64,000 nucleotides of DNA from JAFNAG01 sp963721405 (lineage in GTDB: Bacteria; Acidobacteriota; UBA6911), in the NCBI GenBank assembly GCA_963721405.1, contig CAVRJA010000014.1, positions 1 through 64,000 of the forward strand, written 5' to 3'. A program made the position numbers and the translations under genes. The notes beneath the pieces were generated by a model, which was not told the DNA's origin, did not search any database, and saw only the letters and a program-made list of their open reading frames with translations. The stretch's first letter is position 1. Each line of letters begins with the position of its first letter. Below, piece by piece: positions 1 to 8,341 of this stretch.

Positions 1-150
1 ACGGCGTCAAAACTCGGTTGGATTCTGTAAGTCATTGAGTAGTATTTGTTTCCCGCGTCGCTTCGAGTCGTAATTCTGCCACCCAGCTATAGCCGTTTTG
101 AAATTCATTGGGATTTTCGAACCCTGCGACAACGGTTGAGCTTAAAAACT

Positions 151-195
151 GTCATAGTTGCGACTTTCTATGATATATTCTGTCGCAACTATGAC
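151..195 (+). promoter_or_regulatory. Inverted repeat spanning the promoter and start codon of the element's first gene
   Basis: GTCATAGTTGCGAC (151-164) and GTCGCAACTATGAC (182-195) form a perfect 14-bp inverted repeat. The 17-bp spacer contains a TATGAT-like -10 box at 170-175, and the right arm includes the ATG at 191. This is the layout of an autoregulatory operator. The likely ligand is the DNA-binding protein encoded by the gene that starts there; this is inference. Confidence 0.55.
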
Positions 196-874
196 AAACA
201 CAACCAGCAACGCCAGTGTCAAGAAACTCGAGGGCTATTTCCGTCATCGCTTGATCGCACGACTCGACGAGCTGCAGCGCACGCTCCACGCTTCCGGACG
301 AACGGTCTTCCGTGTGCTCGACAGAATGGGATACCTCAGCAGTTACAGCCACGCGGGCAGGTACTACACGCTGGCACGAATCCCGTTTTTCGATGCCGAT
401 GGCCTTTGGGCACACTCGGGGGTGCTTTTTTCCAGTCATGGCACGTTGCGTAATACGATCGTCTATCTGGTCAACAACGCCCCGGCGGGTCATACGCACG
501 CAGAGCTTCAGGGCCGTCTCAGCCTTCGCGTTTATGACACGCTGCACGACCTTGTAGCGGCGCGCGAGATCTCCCGCGCCGACATCAAGCGGCTATATCT
601 CTACGTCAGCGCCGAGCCTAAGAGGGCGGAGGGGCAAATTGCCGAAAGGCACCGCCTGATCGCGCAGCTGCCTCGAGCCGGCCCGCCGCCGGATGCGACC
701 GTGGTCATCGAGGTCCTGCTGGCGGTGATTCATTCTCCCAAACCGAATGTTGGGGCAGTTGCGGCGCTTCTGGGGGCGCAAGGGAAAGCGATCACTCAGG
801 AACAAGTCGAGGCAGTGTGGACCCATTACGAACTGGGAAAAAAAACGCCCGCTTCACGGCGCTTGCGGCGGTGA
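191..874 (+). CDS. First gene of the transposable element, winged-helix-like protein
   Basis: About 227 residues from ATG 191. A TTG 33 bases upstream would add 11 residues, but ATG 191 lies in the operator-like repeat and is preferred. The N-terminal part (SNASVKKLEGYF to RVLDRMGYLSSYSHAGRYY) looks like a winged-helix domain of the kind that binds DNA with an Arg/Tyr wing. The C-terminal half is helical and unassigned. The stop overlaps the next gene, so the two are translationally coupled. By position it is probably an accessory or regulatory protein for transposition. No function is established. Confidence 0.6.
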   Translation: MTNTTSNASVKKLEGYFRHRLIARLDELQRTLHASGRTVFRVLDRMGYLSSYSHAGRYYTLARIPFFDADGLWAHSGVLFSSHGTLRNTIVYLVNNAPAGHTHAELQGRLSLRVYDTLHDLVAAREISRADIKRLYLYVSAEPKRAEGQIAERHRLIAQLPRAGPPPDATVVIEVLLAVIHSPKPNVGAVAALLGAQGKAITQEQVEAVWTHYELGKKTPASRRLRR

Positions 875-2730
875 GGGCGCAGTTGAGCCGTTTGCAAGAG
901 GACTGGAGGCAACGGATCTTCGCCTCGGGAGTCAAGGCGGAACTGGAAACTTCGCGAGGGTGCTGTCCTCAATGCGGCGGACCGACCAAAATCCAAAAGT
1001 CGGTCGAACATCGGGTCGTCACCCTGGAGCACGGCGATTTCCTCGCCCACGAGACTGTGGCCGTCTGCAAGGCGCGCTGCCGACAATCGTCGGGAGAACT
1101 GGTGACGAGACGATCCGAAGTCCTTGGGCTTAAAGTATCCCTGGGCAAGGTGTATGGCTACGACGTGGAGATTCACGTCGGAATCGAGCGTTTCCTACAC
1201 TATCGCCAGCGGGACGAGATCCTCAGCGGGCTGAAGCAACGTTTCGGCATCATGGTTTCAAGCGGCGAGGTCAGCGCCTTGACAACAAGCTTCCTGGAAC
1301 ATCTCGCTGCGCTGCACATCCGCCGCGCTCCCGAGCTGCGAGCTGCAATGGACCGTGACGGCGGATATCCCCTTCATCTCGACGCCACCGGGGAAGACGG
1401 AAGGGGCACGCTGCTCGTGGCATTATCCGGCTGGCGCCGCTGGGTCCTCGGGGCCTGGAAAATCCCGACTGAGCGGGCCGAGTTTATCCTTCCCGCCCTG
1501 CAGAGCACGGCAGCATTGTTTGGGCCGCCACGCGCGATTGTGCGCGATCTGGGGCGCGCGATGAAGGAGGCGAGCGACGAATTCGTGCAATCGCAGTCGA
1601 GCCCGATTGCGACCCTGGCCTGCCATGCCCACTTTCTTTCCGATATCGGCGAAGATCTGCTCGAAGAAGGGCACGATCAGCTGCGCGATTTGTTCCGCAA
1701 GACCGCCCTGCTGCCGCAGCTGCGCGCCTTCTGTCGGCAACAGGGCCGCAACCTGGGAACGGAAATCGATCCGGGGCGAAAGGGGCTCCGCCTCTGGCTT
1801 GAATCGGAGCAGAATCGGCGGATCCCGGAAGGCGCCGCCGGCATCGTTTCGATCCGGAGCCTGGCCCAATGGATATTGGATTATCGGGCGGCCGGGTCCG
1901 ATCAGGGCTTCCCATTCGATCTTCCCTACCGGGACCTCTACGATCGTTGCCTTGGCGTATCCTGGGCCACCGAGGCTTTTCTGCGAGAACCTCCTGAGGA
2001 TGTGAAGGTCCGAAAAGCGCTCGAAAAGCTGCATGCCGTGCTGCGACCGGTGCGATGCGATATACCGCGTTTTCACCCGGTCGGCGTCGCCCTTGACCGG
2101 CGCGCAAAGCTCTTCGCCGAGCTCCGCCGGACCCTCCGTCTCGAGCAAAAGGATCAAGATCCCGATAGCAGTTCGGAACGTAAAGCCGGAAAACTGAACG
2201 ACGTCCGATCCGCCGTCGAAAAGCTCACCAAGTCACTGCGGAAGCGTCGGCCCGAGCGCGGCCCCGCCAAAGATCTGCGCACGGCAATCGATTTGATACT
2301 GTCACACCTCGATCGTCACGGACCATACCTTTGGGGACATGTGATCTCAATTCCGCAGGAATGCGGCGGGGGCATCCGTTTGGTCGATCGTACGAACAAC
2401 GTCCTGGAGTCCTGGTTCGGCTCCTTGAAACATAATGAGCGACGACGCAGCGGACGCAAGATACTCACCCAGGATTTCGAACGACTTCCGCCCTCCGCGG
2501 CATTGGCGGTCAACCTCGGCTGTCCCGATTATGTCGAAATCCTCTGCGGATCGCTTGCCCACCTTCCAAACGCTTTTGCCAAACTCGATGCTGAAAATCG
2601 CCACAGGCCCGCAGCGGCCAAAGGGGCCGGAGCCAATCCTGAAACGGCTTCACTCAGCGTTACGGATCGACAGCTCGTGCGCATGCCGGCTTTGGAGAAG
2701 CTCATTACAGCGGCGGCGCTCAGCCGGTAA
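817..2730 (+). CDS. DDE-type transposase with N-terminal zinc ribbon
   Basis: Up to 637 residues. An alternative start, GTG 871, makes a GTGA overlap with the stop of the preceding gene and is equally plausible. A zinc-ribbon motif CCPQCGG lies at about residue 49, with more cysteines near residue 84. Candidate catalytic acids are D189 (LHLDATGEDGRG), D244 (AIVRDLGRAM) and an E near residue 531 in TNNVLESWFGSLKHNERR. That last motif resembles the C-terminal Glu region of several DDE transposase families. It lies between matching inverted repeats, which supports the transposase call. The specific IS family is not recognised. Confidence 0.75.
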   Translation: MDPLRTGKKNARFTALAAVRAQLSRLQEDWRQRIFASGVKAELETSRGCCPQCGGPTKIQKSVEHRVVTLEHGDFLAHETVAVCKARCRQSSGELVTRRSEVLGLKVSLGKVYGYDVEIHVGIERFLHYRQRDEILSGLKQRFGIMVSSGEVSALTTSFLEHLAALHIRRAPELRAAMDRDGGYPLHLDATGEDGRGTLLVALSGWRRWVLGAWKIPTERAEFILPALQSTAALFGPPRAIVRDLGRAMKEASDEFVQSQSSPIATLACHAHFLSDIGEDLLEEGHDQLRDLFRKTALLPQLRAFCRQQGRNLGTEIDPGRKGLRLWLESEQNRRIPEGAAGIVSIRSLAQWILDYRAAGSDQGFPFDLPYRDLYDRCLGVSWATEAFLREPPEDVKVRKALEKLHAVLRPVRCDIPRFHPVGVALDRRAKLFAELRRTLRLEQKDQDPDSSSERKAGKLNDVRSAVEKLTKSLRKRRPERGPAKDLRTAIDLILSHLDRHGPYLWGHVISIPQECGGGIRLVDRTNNVLESWFGSLKHNERRRSGRKILTQDFERLPPSAALAVNLGCPDYVEILCGSLAHLPNAFAKLDAENRHRPAAAKGAGANPETASLSVTDRQLVRMPALEKLITAAALSR

Positions 2731-2793
2731 CCGGATCTTATATCTTCAGGCAGGAGCCCAGTATGCGAGAATCCAACCGAGTTTTGACGCCGT

Positions 2794-3444
2794 GGGGAGT
2801 TCCTGATCGACGCCCTCACCGACTACGAAGCTGAGCCCGACGATCCAAATCGATCCGTTCCCAATCCGATGCGAAAGGTTGTCGACAAAGAACTCCGCAA
2901 GGCCCGCAGCCACTTGGCGAAACTACAGGAGCAATACGGTTCGGCCGCACAGGACTATTTGAAAGGGCGAACCGCTACAATGCGTGCCTTTACGGCCGCC
3001 GAAAGAGAAATCCAGCGCGAGCTCGATGAAGCGTCCGCCGAAATCGCACGCCTCATCAAACGGCAGAAATCCCTGCCGACTCGGATTCCATTATCTGAGT
3101 CGCCAGAGGGGGAGAAGGCGATGCAGCTGTCGGTCGAAAGGAAACACCTGAGCAACATTCTCAAGATGGTGGCCTATCAAATCGAAGGGAGTCTTGTAGA
3201 GCTATTGCGGCCCGTCTATCCGAGGACCGAGGCCGAGGGCCGCACGTTGATCCAAACTGCGCTGCGAAGCGCTGCCACGATCGAACCGACTAACGAAGAA
3301 CTTCGGGTAATCCTATCGCCGCTGAGCTCGCCGCATCGGTCGAGGGCAATCGCCGCAGTCTGCAAAGAGCTCAATAAGGCATCGGACAGGTTTCCAGGCA
3401 CAAAGCTCCGGCTCCGCTTCGCGGTGGCCGAGTCAACAATTTGA
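2794..3444 (+). pseudogene. 3' part of a gene interrupted by the upstream element
   Basis: The frame is open from the first base after the inverted repeat (GEFLIDALTDYEAEPDD...) and runs to a TGA at 3442-3444. The first ATG is at 2869. The protein is coiled-coil rich (KELRKARSHLAKLQEQYG; EREIQRELDEASAEIARLIK) and ends in PLSSPHRSRAIAAVCKEL...FPGTKLRLRFAV. I believe I have seen this ending on large mobile-element-associated proteins, but I cannot name the family. It has no start of its own because the 5' part was cut off by the insertion at 1-2793. Confidence 0.6.
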
Positions 3445-3488
3445 CCAAAAAGCGGACACTTTTTCGCCGGGGTACGTCAGGAGCTCTG

Positions 3489-3689
3489 ACCTTTGCTGTC
3501 CGCTGCCTGATTCGCTGGTATAAAAATGGTTCTGATCTGGACCAAAAAATCTCTGCACTTTCGACCTACCTCGGCCATGTCAAGGTCACGGACACTTATT
3601 GGTACCTGACGGCAGTTCCTGACCTTCTGGCTCTCATCTCGATCCGCTTTGAGCAGTTCTCACATAGAAGGAAAGGAGGTGCAGCATGA
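3489..3689 (+). pseudogene. C-terminal fragment of RIT recombinase B
   Basis: From about residue 17 of the open frame (AVRCLIRWYKNGSDLDQK to HRRKGGAA) the translation is identical to the C-terminus of the 324-residue recombinase encoded at 20671-21645. It keeps the final YLGHVKVTDTYWYL segment with the tyrosine but lacks the N-terminal three quarters and most catalytic residues. Homology begins at base 3489, the breakpoint of a truncated RIT element. The end overlaps the next gene by ATGA, as in the complete copy. Confidence 0.85.
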
Positions 3690-4693
3690 GCACAAAATCC
3701 TCGACCGGCACCTTTCCCACACTCGTGCAGGATTTCTTCTGCCAGCATCTCATCCAGCAACGCGGCCTAAGCCCGAAGACTGTAGCCAGTTACCGTGATA
3801 CGTTTCGTTTGCTGTTGTGCTATCTGCAGACAAGCACTAAGAAGTCCCCTGAAAGCTTGGATTTTGCCGATCTCGATGCTCCATCAGTTTTAGCCTTTCT
3901 CGACCATCTCGAAAAATGCCGCAAAAACGCCGTTCAAAGCCGCAATGTACGACTTGCAGCCATTCGCTCCTTCATGCGGTACGCATCCTTTCGTGATCCA
4001 GCTTCGCTGCAGATGATTTATCGCGTTCTTGCGATTCCAATGAAGCGTTTTGACCATCCCCGTTTCGAGTTTCTTTCTCGTGATGAAATGAAGGCAGTCC
4101 TCGGCGCACCAGATTGTTCAACCTGGAGCGGGCATCGTGATTGTGTAATGTTCGCCACTTTTTACAATACGGGGGCGCGGATATCGGAGGTTATTGCGCT
4201 ACAGGTGAAAGACGTGCTTTCAAACGACATGAAGTCCGTGCAGATACGCGGTAAAGGGCGAAAACAAAGGGTAGTACCGCTCTGGAAAAATACAACAAGG
4301 CAACTTAGAGAGTGGCTGCGTCGTGTCAATCCTGAGTCGGATAGCCCCGTTTTCCCAAATCGAAATGGCACCCCGATGTCCCGCACAGGAATCGAGAATC
4401 GACTCCATCTGGCCATTACGAGAGCTGCGGACCAATGTCCAACTTTGAAGAACCGCCGGATATCACCGCACTCGCTGAGGCACACCACGGCAATGCATCT
4501 GCTCCAATCTGGAGTGGACATCACCGTGATTGCGCTATGGCTGGGTCATGCCAGCCCGACAACGACACACCTCTATGTCGAGGCTGATCTTGCGATGAAA
4601 GAACGAATCCTCAAGAAACTCCACGAGCCCTCAAACAGGCCGTTACGCTTCAAGTCAGGCGACCGCCTCTTGTCCTTTCTCGAAAGCCTCTAA
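3686..4693 (+). CDS. Tyrosine recombinase, third gene of a RIT element (truncated copy)
   Basis: 335 residues, identical in sequence to the protein encoded at 19667-20674. It is a phage-integrase-type tyrosine recombinase: an N-terminal SAM-like domain (about residues 10-100) followed by a catalytic domain with Arg in TGARISE, the HSLRH box near residue 265, WLGHASPTTTHLY and the nucleophile Tyr. A strong AAGGAGG precedes the ATG. In RIT elements three such enzymes act together. Here the first gene and most of the second are missing, so this copy should not move alone. The identity to the second copy points to recent movement. Confidence 0.92.
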   Translation: MSTKSSTGTFPTLVQDFFCQHLIQQRGLSPKTVASYRDTFRLLLCYLQTSTKKSPESLDFADLDAPSVLAFLDHLEKCRKNAVQSRNVRLAAIRSFMRYASFRDPASLQMIYRVLAIPMKRFDHPRFEFLSRDEMKAVLGAPDCSTWSGHRDCVMFATFYNTGARISEVIALQVKDVLSNDMKSVQIRGKGRKQRVVPLWKNTTRQLREWLRRVNPESDSPVFPNRNGTPMSRTGIENRLHLAITRAADQCPTLKNRRISPHSLRHTTAMHLLQSGVDITVIALWLGHASPTTTHLYVEADLAMKERILKKLHEPSNRPLRFKSGDRLLSFLESL

Positions 4694-4775
4694 TTATGCG
4701 AAGTGAGATTGTCTTTCAATCGCAACCAGCGCGGGCTCCCCCATGACAACTGCGCATTACAGCGAGGTTGGCATT
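4694..4775. repeat. Terminal sequence of the truncated RIT element
   Basis: Noncoding stretch after the recombinase stop. It contains GCATAATTA (reverse strand) just after the gene, then an outer block whose outward end reads GTTGGCATT. On the reverse strand it begins AATGCCAACCTCGCTGTAAT, and it matches the outer end of the complete RIT at 19585. Beyond 4775 the sequence switches to transposase code. Confidence 0.7.
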
Positions 4776-5627
4776 AAAACGTTCGATGTGGGGCGTCAAA
4801 TTGGGCGAGCTCGGCGGCAACCGCACGGCTTTTACGCCCGCTGGCTCCAGCGTGACCCGGAAGGCCTCGGAAAATTTCGTGTCGCGGTCCATGATGAGGT
4901 ACTTCTTCCCGCGCAGGAACCCGTCCTCACCGTCGGTAAGGTTCCTGGCAGTCTGGCACATCCAGGCTTCGTCGGGATTGGCTGTGCATCCGGCGAAGTG
5001 CACCCGTCGCGTTGCCAATTCCATGACAAAGAGCAGGTAGCATGTGACGAGCCCGCTCTTGGTCCAAACCTCGATTGTCGTGAAATCCACAGAGGCCCGC
5101 ACATCCCAGTGCGCCTGGAGGAAATCTTTCCATGTCGATTGGCGTCTGCGATCCGGCGCCGGCTCAATGCCGTGTGCTTTAAGGATGTTGGCAACAGTCG
5201 TACTTGAGATGACGTGACCGAGATTACTGATGGCGCCCTGAATTCGATCATAATCCCAGGTCGAATTTTCCTTGGCTATGCGCAGCACGAGTTCAACAAT
5301 TTCCTGTGACACCGGCGGCCGTCCAGCGTTTTTCCGGCTGTGGCTATAGTCCCAGTGCCTGGCAACGAGTTCCCGATGCCAGCGGAGGATCGTCTCTGGA
5401 GTCACAATCGTGGCTAACTGCTCAAGCATCTTGCATCTGAGAATCTTGCCTTTGACGGCAAGTCGCCGGCGCTGGTCATCGTTAAGGAGAATTCGCTTCT
5501 TCCCGAGTTTCTCCCTGAGGATACGATTCTCCGTTATGAGGTACTCGATAGCGTCTTGTTGTGTGCGATTGATCCAGCCCGCAAGTACCAGGAGCAAGAA
5601 CTGCCACGGCTGAAGCTGCGATTTCAT
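4776..5627 (-). pseudogene. DDE integrase-core transposase, N-terminal part, cut by a RIT insertion
   Basis: ATG 5627 follows GGAGGAAC on the reverse strand and is chosen over an upstream extension because MKSQLQPWQFLLLVLAGWIN is where the related copy also begins. The protein has an N-terminal helical/HTH part (ENRILREKLGKKRILL, TPETILRWHRELV), then an rve integrase core with D in SVDFTTIEVW and D in LIMDRDTKF. Homology ends exactly after the codons for SPNLTPHIERF, where the RIT terminus starts. The third catalytic acid, in the KEECLDR segment seen at 19550, is therefore missing. The frame then runs into the RIT end and stops at 4716. Confidence 0.85.
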
Positions 5628-5889
5628 GTTCCTCCGGATGCGCGCCAAAAACCGCAGCATCCGGATTCGATAGCTCCATGTCAAGCGTCTACCACGAGGG
5701 CGGCGGCGTCCGCGTCAAGATATGTGGCTCCAGCTGTTTACGGCCCGGTTGAATATTTTTACCTCACGGGACTCGCCTGGTGCCTGGTCTCTTCGTTCAC
5801 ATAAACTGTGACTTTCTTTGCCGGTCCTTTAGTGAGCATTCTGGGTCATCCTCCGTAAAAAGTATGTGGCGGCACCTGCGGATTTCCTT

Positions 5890-7101
5890 TCAAATTACTT
5901 CCTCTGAGACACTTCGCGCCGAGGTCGAGGATGATTTCGCGGAAACTTCGGATTCCCTCAACAGATGCTTGGGCATGAAATATGCGTTGGCAATCGCGGT
6001 CGGAATGATCGCGCTCCCAATGACTGTCGCCACGAGATAAGAGTATTGAGCTTGGGTGATGATACCGTTGTTGAAGCCGAAGAGGGCCGAGATAGTTCCA
6101 AAGGTCAAGCCGGTGGACATCATGAGTGAATAGTATAGGCCTTCGTGTCCACGATAGTTGAAGGAGCGCACGGCGGGCACGAGCCCGATCAATTTGGAGA
6201 ACATCTTCGCCAGGAACAGGGCGAGGAAAACCAGCGGCGCGGCAATCAGCGCCGGGATCGAAACCAGCGATCCGGCCCGTATGAAATAGAAGGGAGTGAG
6301 CAGCCCGAACGTGAGCGTGCGCAGCCGCCTGATCAGCAGATGGTCCTTTCCGACCGATCCCGCGAGCACCATGCCGATGATATAGGCCGGCAGGACGGCC
6401 TCGCTCCCTGCCCATGCCGCCAAGCCTCCCATAAGGAAGAGCAAAAACAGGAGGTATTTTGCCTCCATTTCCGAGACGCGCGCCCCAAAACGTTCGAAAA
6501 ACCACGGAGTGATAAACGGCAGAATCACAAAGACCGCCAGACTCAATCCGGCAAAGACCATCGTCCGCACCGTAAACGGCGCGAAGATCAGGCCCAGGCC
6601 GATCACGGTGCCGAGGTCATTGATAAAGCAGGCAGCGAGAATGCCTTTGCCGAAGCTGGTTCGATTGAAACCGGATTCCAGCATGACAGCATATACCACA
6701 GCCACGGAAGTGGTAGAGAGTGCGATGCCGGCGAGCCAGCTGGATCGAAGGGACCAATCGAGGATGAATCTGGCAACGCCGGCGGCGCCGAGAAACGGTG
6801 CAAAGAAGCCAATGAGCCCTACCACGGACGCCTCTTTCCACTTGGTGCGAAACACCGAGGGATCCAATTCGGCGCCGGCCAAGAACGTGAGCACAATTGC
6901 GCCGGTACCGGCAAGAAATGTAATCCAGGGTGATTTCGTTCCAAGAGCAGCCGTGCCGAGGAAGGTGCCGATGATCAGTTGTCCGAAAACTCCAACAAGG
7001 ATTTCCGTGAGTGCGGTCGACAGGCGAAACCAGACCGAAAAGATGGTCGCCACCACCGCCAGCCCGAGCCAGAGTGCCGCAAGAAACCACACATCTCCCA
7101 T
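5890..7101 (-). CDS. Cation/proton antiporter, CPA2/Kef type
   Basis: About 403 residues. Start ATG 7101 is preferred over ATG 7116 because GGAGAAGGA sits just upstream of it. The protein is a run of about 12 hydrophobic segments typical of Na+(K+)/H+ exchanger membrane domains, including FLAGTGAIVLTFLAGAELDP and LAACFINDLGTVIGL, where the acid residues and the FINDLGT motif match the ion-binding helix of the family. There is no C-terminal TrkA-N domain, so it is a short antiporter. It would act in the inner membrane, exchanging monovalent cation for protons. It stands alone, convergent with nothing obvious. The exact cation is unknown. Confidence 0.85.
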   Translation of the reverse strand: MGDVWFLAALWLGLAVVATIFSVWFRLSTALTEILVGVFGQLIIGTFLGTAALGTKSPWITFLAGTGAIVLTFLAGAELDPSVFRTKWKEASVVGLIGFFAPFLGAAGVARFILDWSLRSSWLAGIALSTTSVAVVYAVMLESGFNRTSFGKGILAACFINDLGTVIGLGLIFAPFTVRTMVFAGLSLAVFVILPFITPWFFERFGARVSEMEAKYLLFLLFLMGGLAAWAGSEAVLPAYIIGMVLAGSVGKDHLLIRRLRTLTFGLLTPFYFIRAGSLVSIPALIAAPLVFLALFLAKMFSKLIGLVPAVRSFNYRGHEGLYYSLMMSTGLTFGTISALFGFNNGIITQAQYSYLVATVIGSAIIPTAIANAYFMPKHLLRESEVSAKSSSTSARSVSEEVI

Positions 7102-7116
7102 ATGTTCCTTCTCCAT

Positions 7117-7888
7117 CCTGAATTGTCGGAGGAAATCAACTGCGAGGGAGAGATGCGAGGTCGACTCCCGTCAGTGTTTCCACCGCAGGAGTCATTGGCC
7201 GCGGAAAGCGACGTTAGGCGAACTCCACCGCCAGCAAAAATGTACCATGAACGGCAAGGCCTTAACAACACCCAGGAGGTGGTCATTCAGCTGCAAAACC
7301 CGCGGCAGATATCGGGCGGGATCTCGATGTGTCTGCCATTGCAACGATTTCTAACTCGGCTCCAGCCCTAAACTCGAGCTTTTCGAGACCTGGGGACGCT
7401 GACTGGGTTTGAGAAGAAATTAGTGGTGTGCCCACCGATACTTCTGGCCTGGTGGAGGGCGATCGCCACCGCATAGCAGTCCGCGCCGATACTGAGGCTT
7501 GTTGCTTGCGGGTGTTCGTTTGCCACTGCCTGCAATTACATCAAACACGGAGGAAGGAGAAAGGGAGCGTTTTCGCTACACCGAACATTACAACTGAGCG
7601 AACGGCATTTTCTACTCGAAAAAAACCGGCCAGCGTCCCTGGTTTTTCTGGTTTTTCGGCAATGTTCCAAGCTCGGCGAGGTGTCCTCAACAGACTTCCA
7701 TACCAAATATTGCCGCTCAGAACCTCCATACGAATGCTGCGGCGCGATGAGCCCGCTTGCGTAAGGTTAGGATTCCTATAACCTTTGATTAAGGTGGAGA
7801 TTGAGACTAAGACCCGGTTCTATCCACAGTCTCGAACGGAGCAAAGGAGTCGACTTGTCGCCAGGCGAGCAGCCGGAGCGGCGGAACG
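7117..7888. other. Intergenic region without a supported gene
   Basis: About 770 bases between the antiporter start and the next gene. Open frames here (for example plus 7428-7781) have no recognisable domain and no good start site. The promoters for the two divergent flanking genes must lie in it, but I could not assign convincing -35/-10 pairs. Confidence 0.4.
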
Positions 7889-8296
7889 ATGAGAAGAACC
7901 TGCGAGGAGAACGGCATTTCCTTCCGGATGATTGCCGCGTTCGTGTGGATACTCCCGTTGGCGGGTATGCTGCTCCCGCTTGTCCCTTCAGGCGCATCTT
8001 CCCAAACTGGCGCCTGCACCATGGCTTGCTGCCGCTTGCAGAATCATGCGCCCGGCGAGCAATGCAGATGCTGTGACCATGATGAGGCACCCGCTAAAGA
8101 CGTCACAATGAGTTGCCACTGCCGAATAAAATCTCAGGTTGCTGCTCTTGTGCCGCTGCCTCCCGCCGTGCTCATTGCCGCACCGGCTCCAGCTCAGACA
8201 ATTAATCCAGGCAGATATGATGCCATAGTAATTATTTTCGAAGATTCCGGATTTATCCCCACGCGCTTTCGACCGCCAAACGTCCGCATGATCTAA
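7889..8296 (+). CDS. Small secreted Cys/His-rich protein preceding a TonB receptor
   Basis: 135 residues with an N-terminal hydrophobic stretch (MIAAFVWILPLAGMLLPLVP) compatible with a signal or anchor. It is followed by a Cys/His-dense section: CTMACC, GEQCRCCDHDE and MSCHC. The spacing suggests metal binding in the periplasm. The gene ends 45 bases before the TonB-dependent receptor start, so the two are likely cotranscribed and the protein may help handle the same metal or metal complex. I do not recognise a named family. Protein existence is supported by its position and the signal segment only. Confidence 0.55.
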   Translation: MRRTCEENGISFRMIAAFVWILPLAGMLLPLVPSGASSQTGACTMACCRLQNHAPGEQCRCCDHDEAPAKDVTMSCHCRIKSQVAALVPLPPAVLIAAPAPAQTINPGRYDAIVIIFEDSGFIPTRFRPPNVRMI

Positions 8297-8341
8297 CGTC
8301 GTCATTTCCTGTCCAAAATCATGTTTCGACGGAGATTTTCT

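Larger units (their letters stand above)
1..2793 (+). mobile_element. Two-gene transposable element with 26-bp terminal inverted repeats
   Basis: Bases 1-26 (ACGGCGTCAAAACTCGGTTG and the next six bases) are the exact reverse complement of bases 2768-2793, giving perfect 26-bp terminal inverted repeats around a 2.79-kb segment. It holds a small winged-helix-like gene followed by a DDE transposase gene in the same direction. The right end abuts, in frame, the interior of another coding sequence (2794-3444), so the element interrupted a gene. The left flank is outside the window, so a target duplication cannot be tested. I do not recognise the IS family. Confidence 0.85.

Noticed and set aside
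6145..6933. 262-residue plus-strand frame opposite the antiporter gene
   Set aside because: It is antisense to a clear membrane protein and its composition (Arg, Gln, Asp rich) is what the complement of hydrophobic codons produces.
7428..7781. 117-residue frame in the gap before the first TonB locus
   Set aside because: No domain, no start signal, and no relation to its neighbours.
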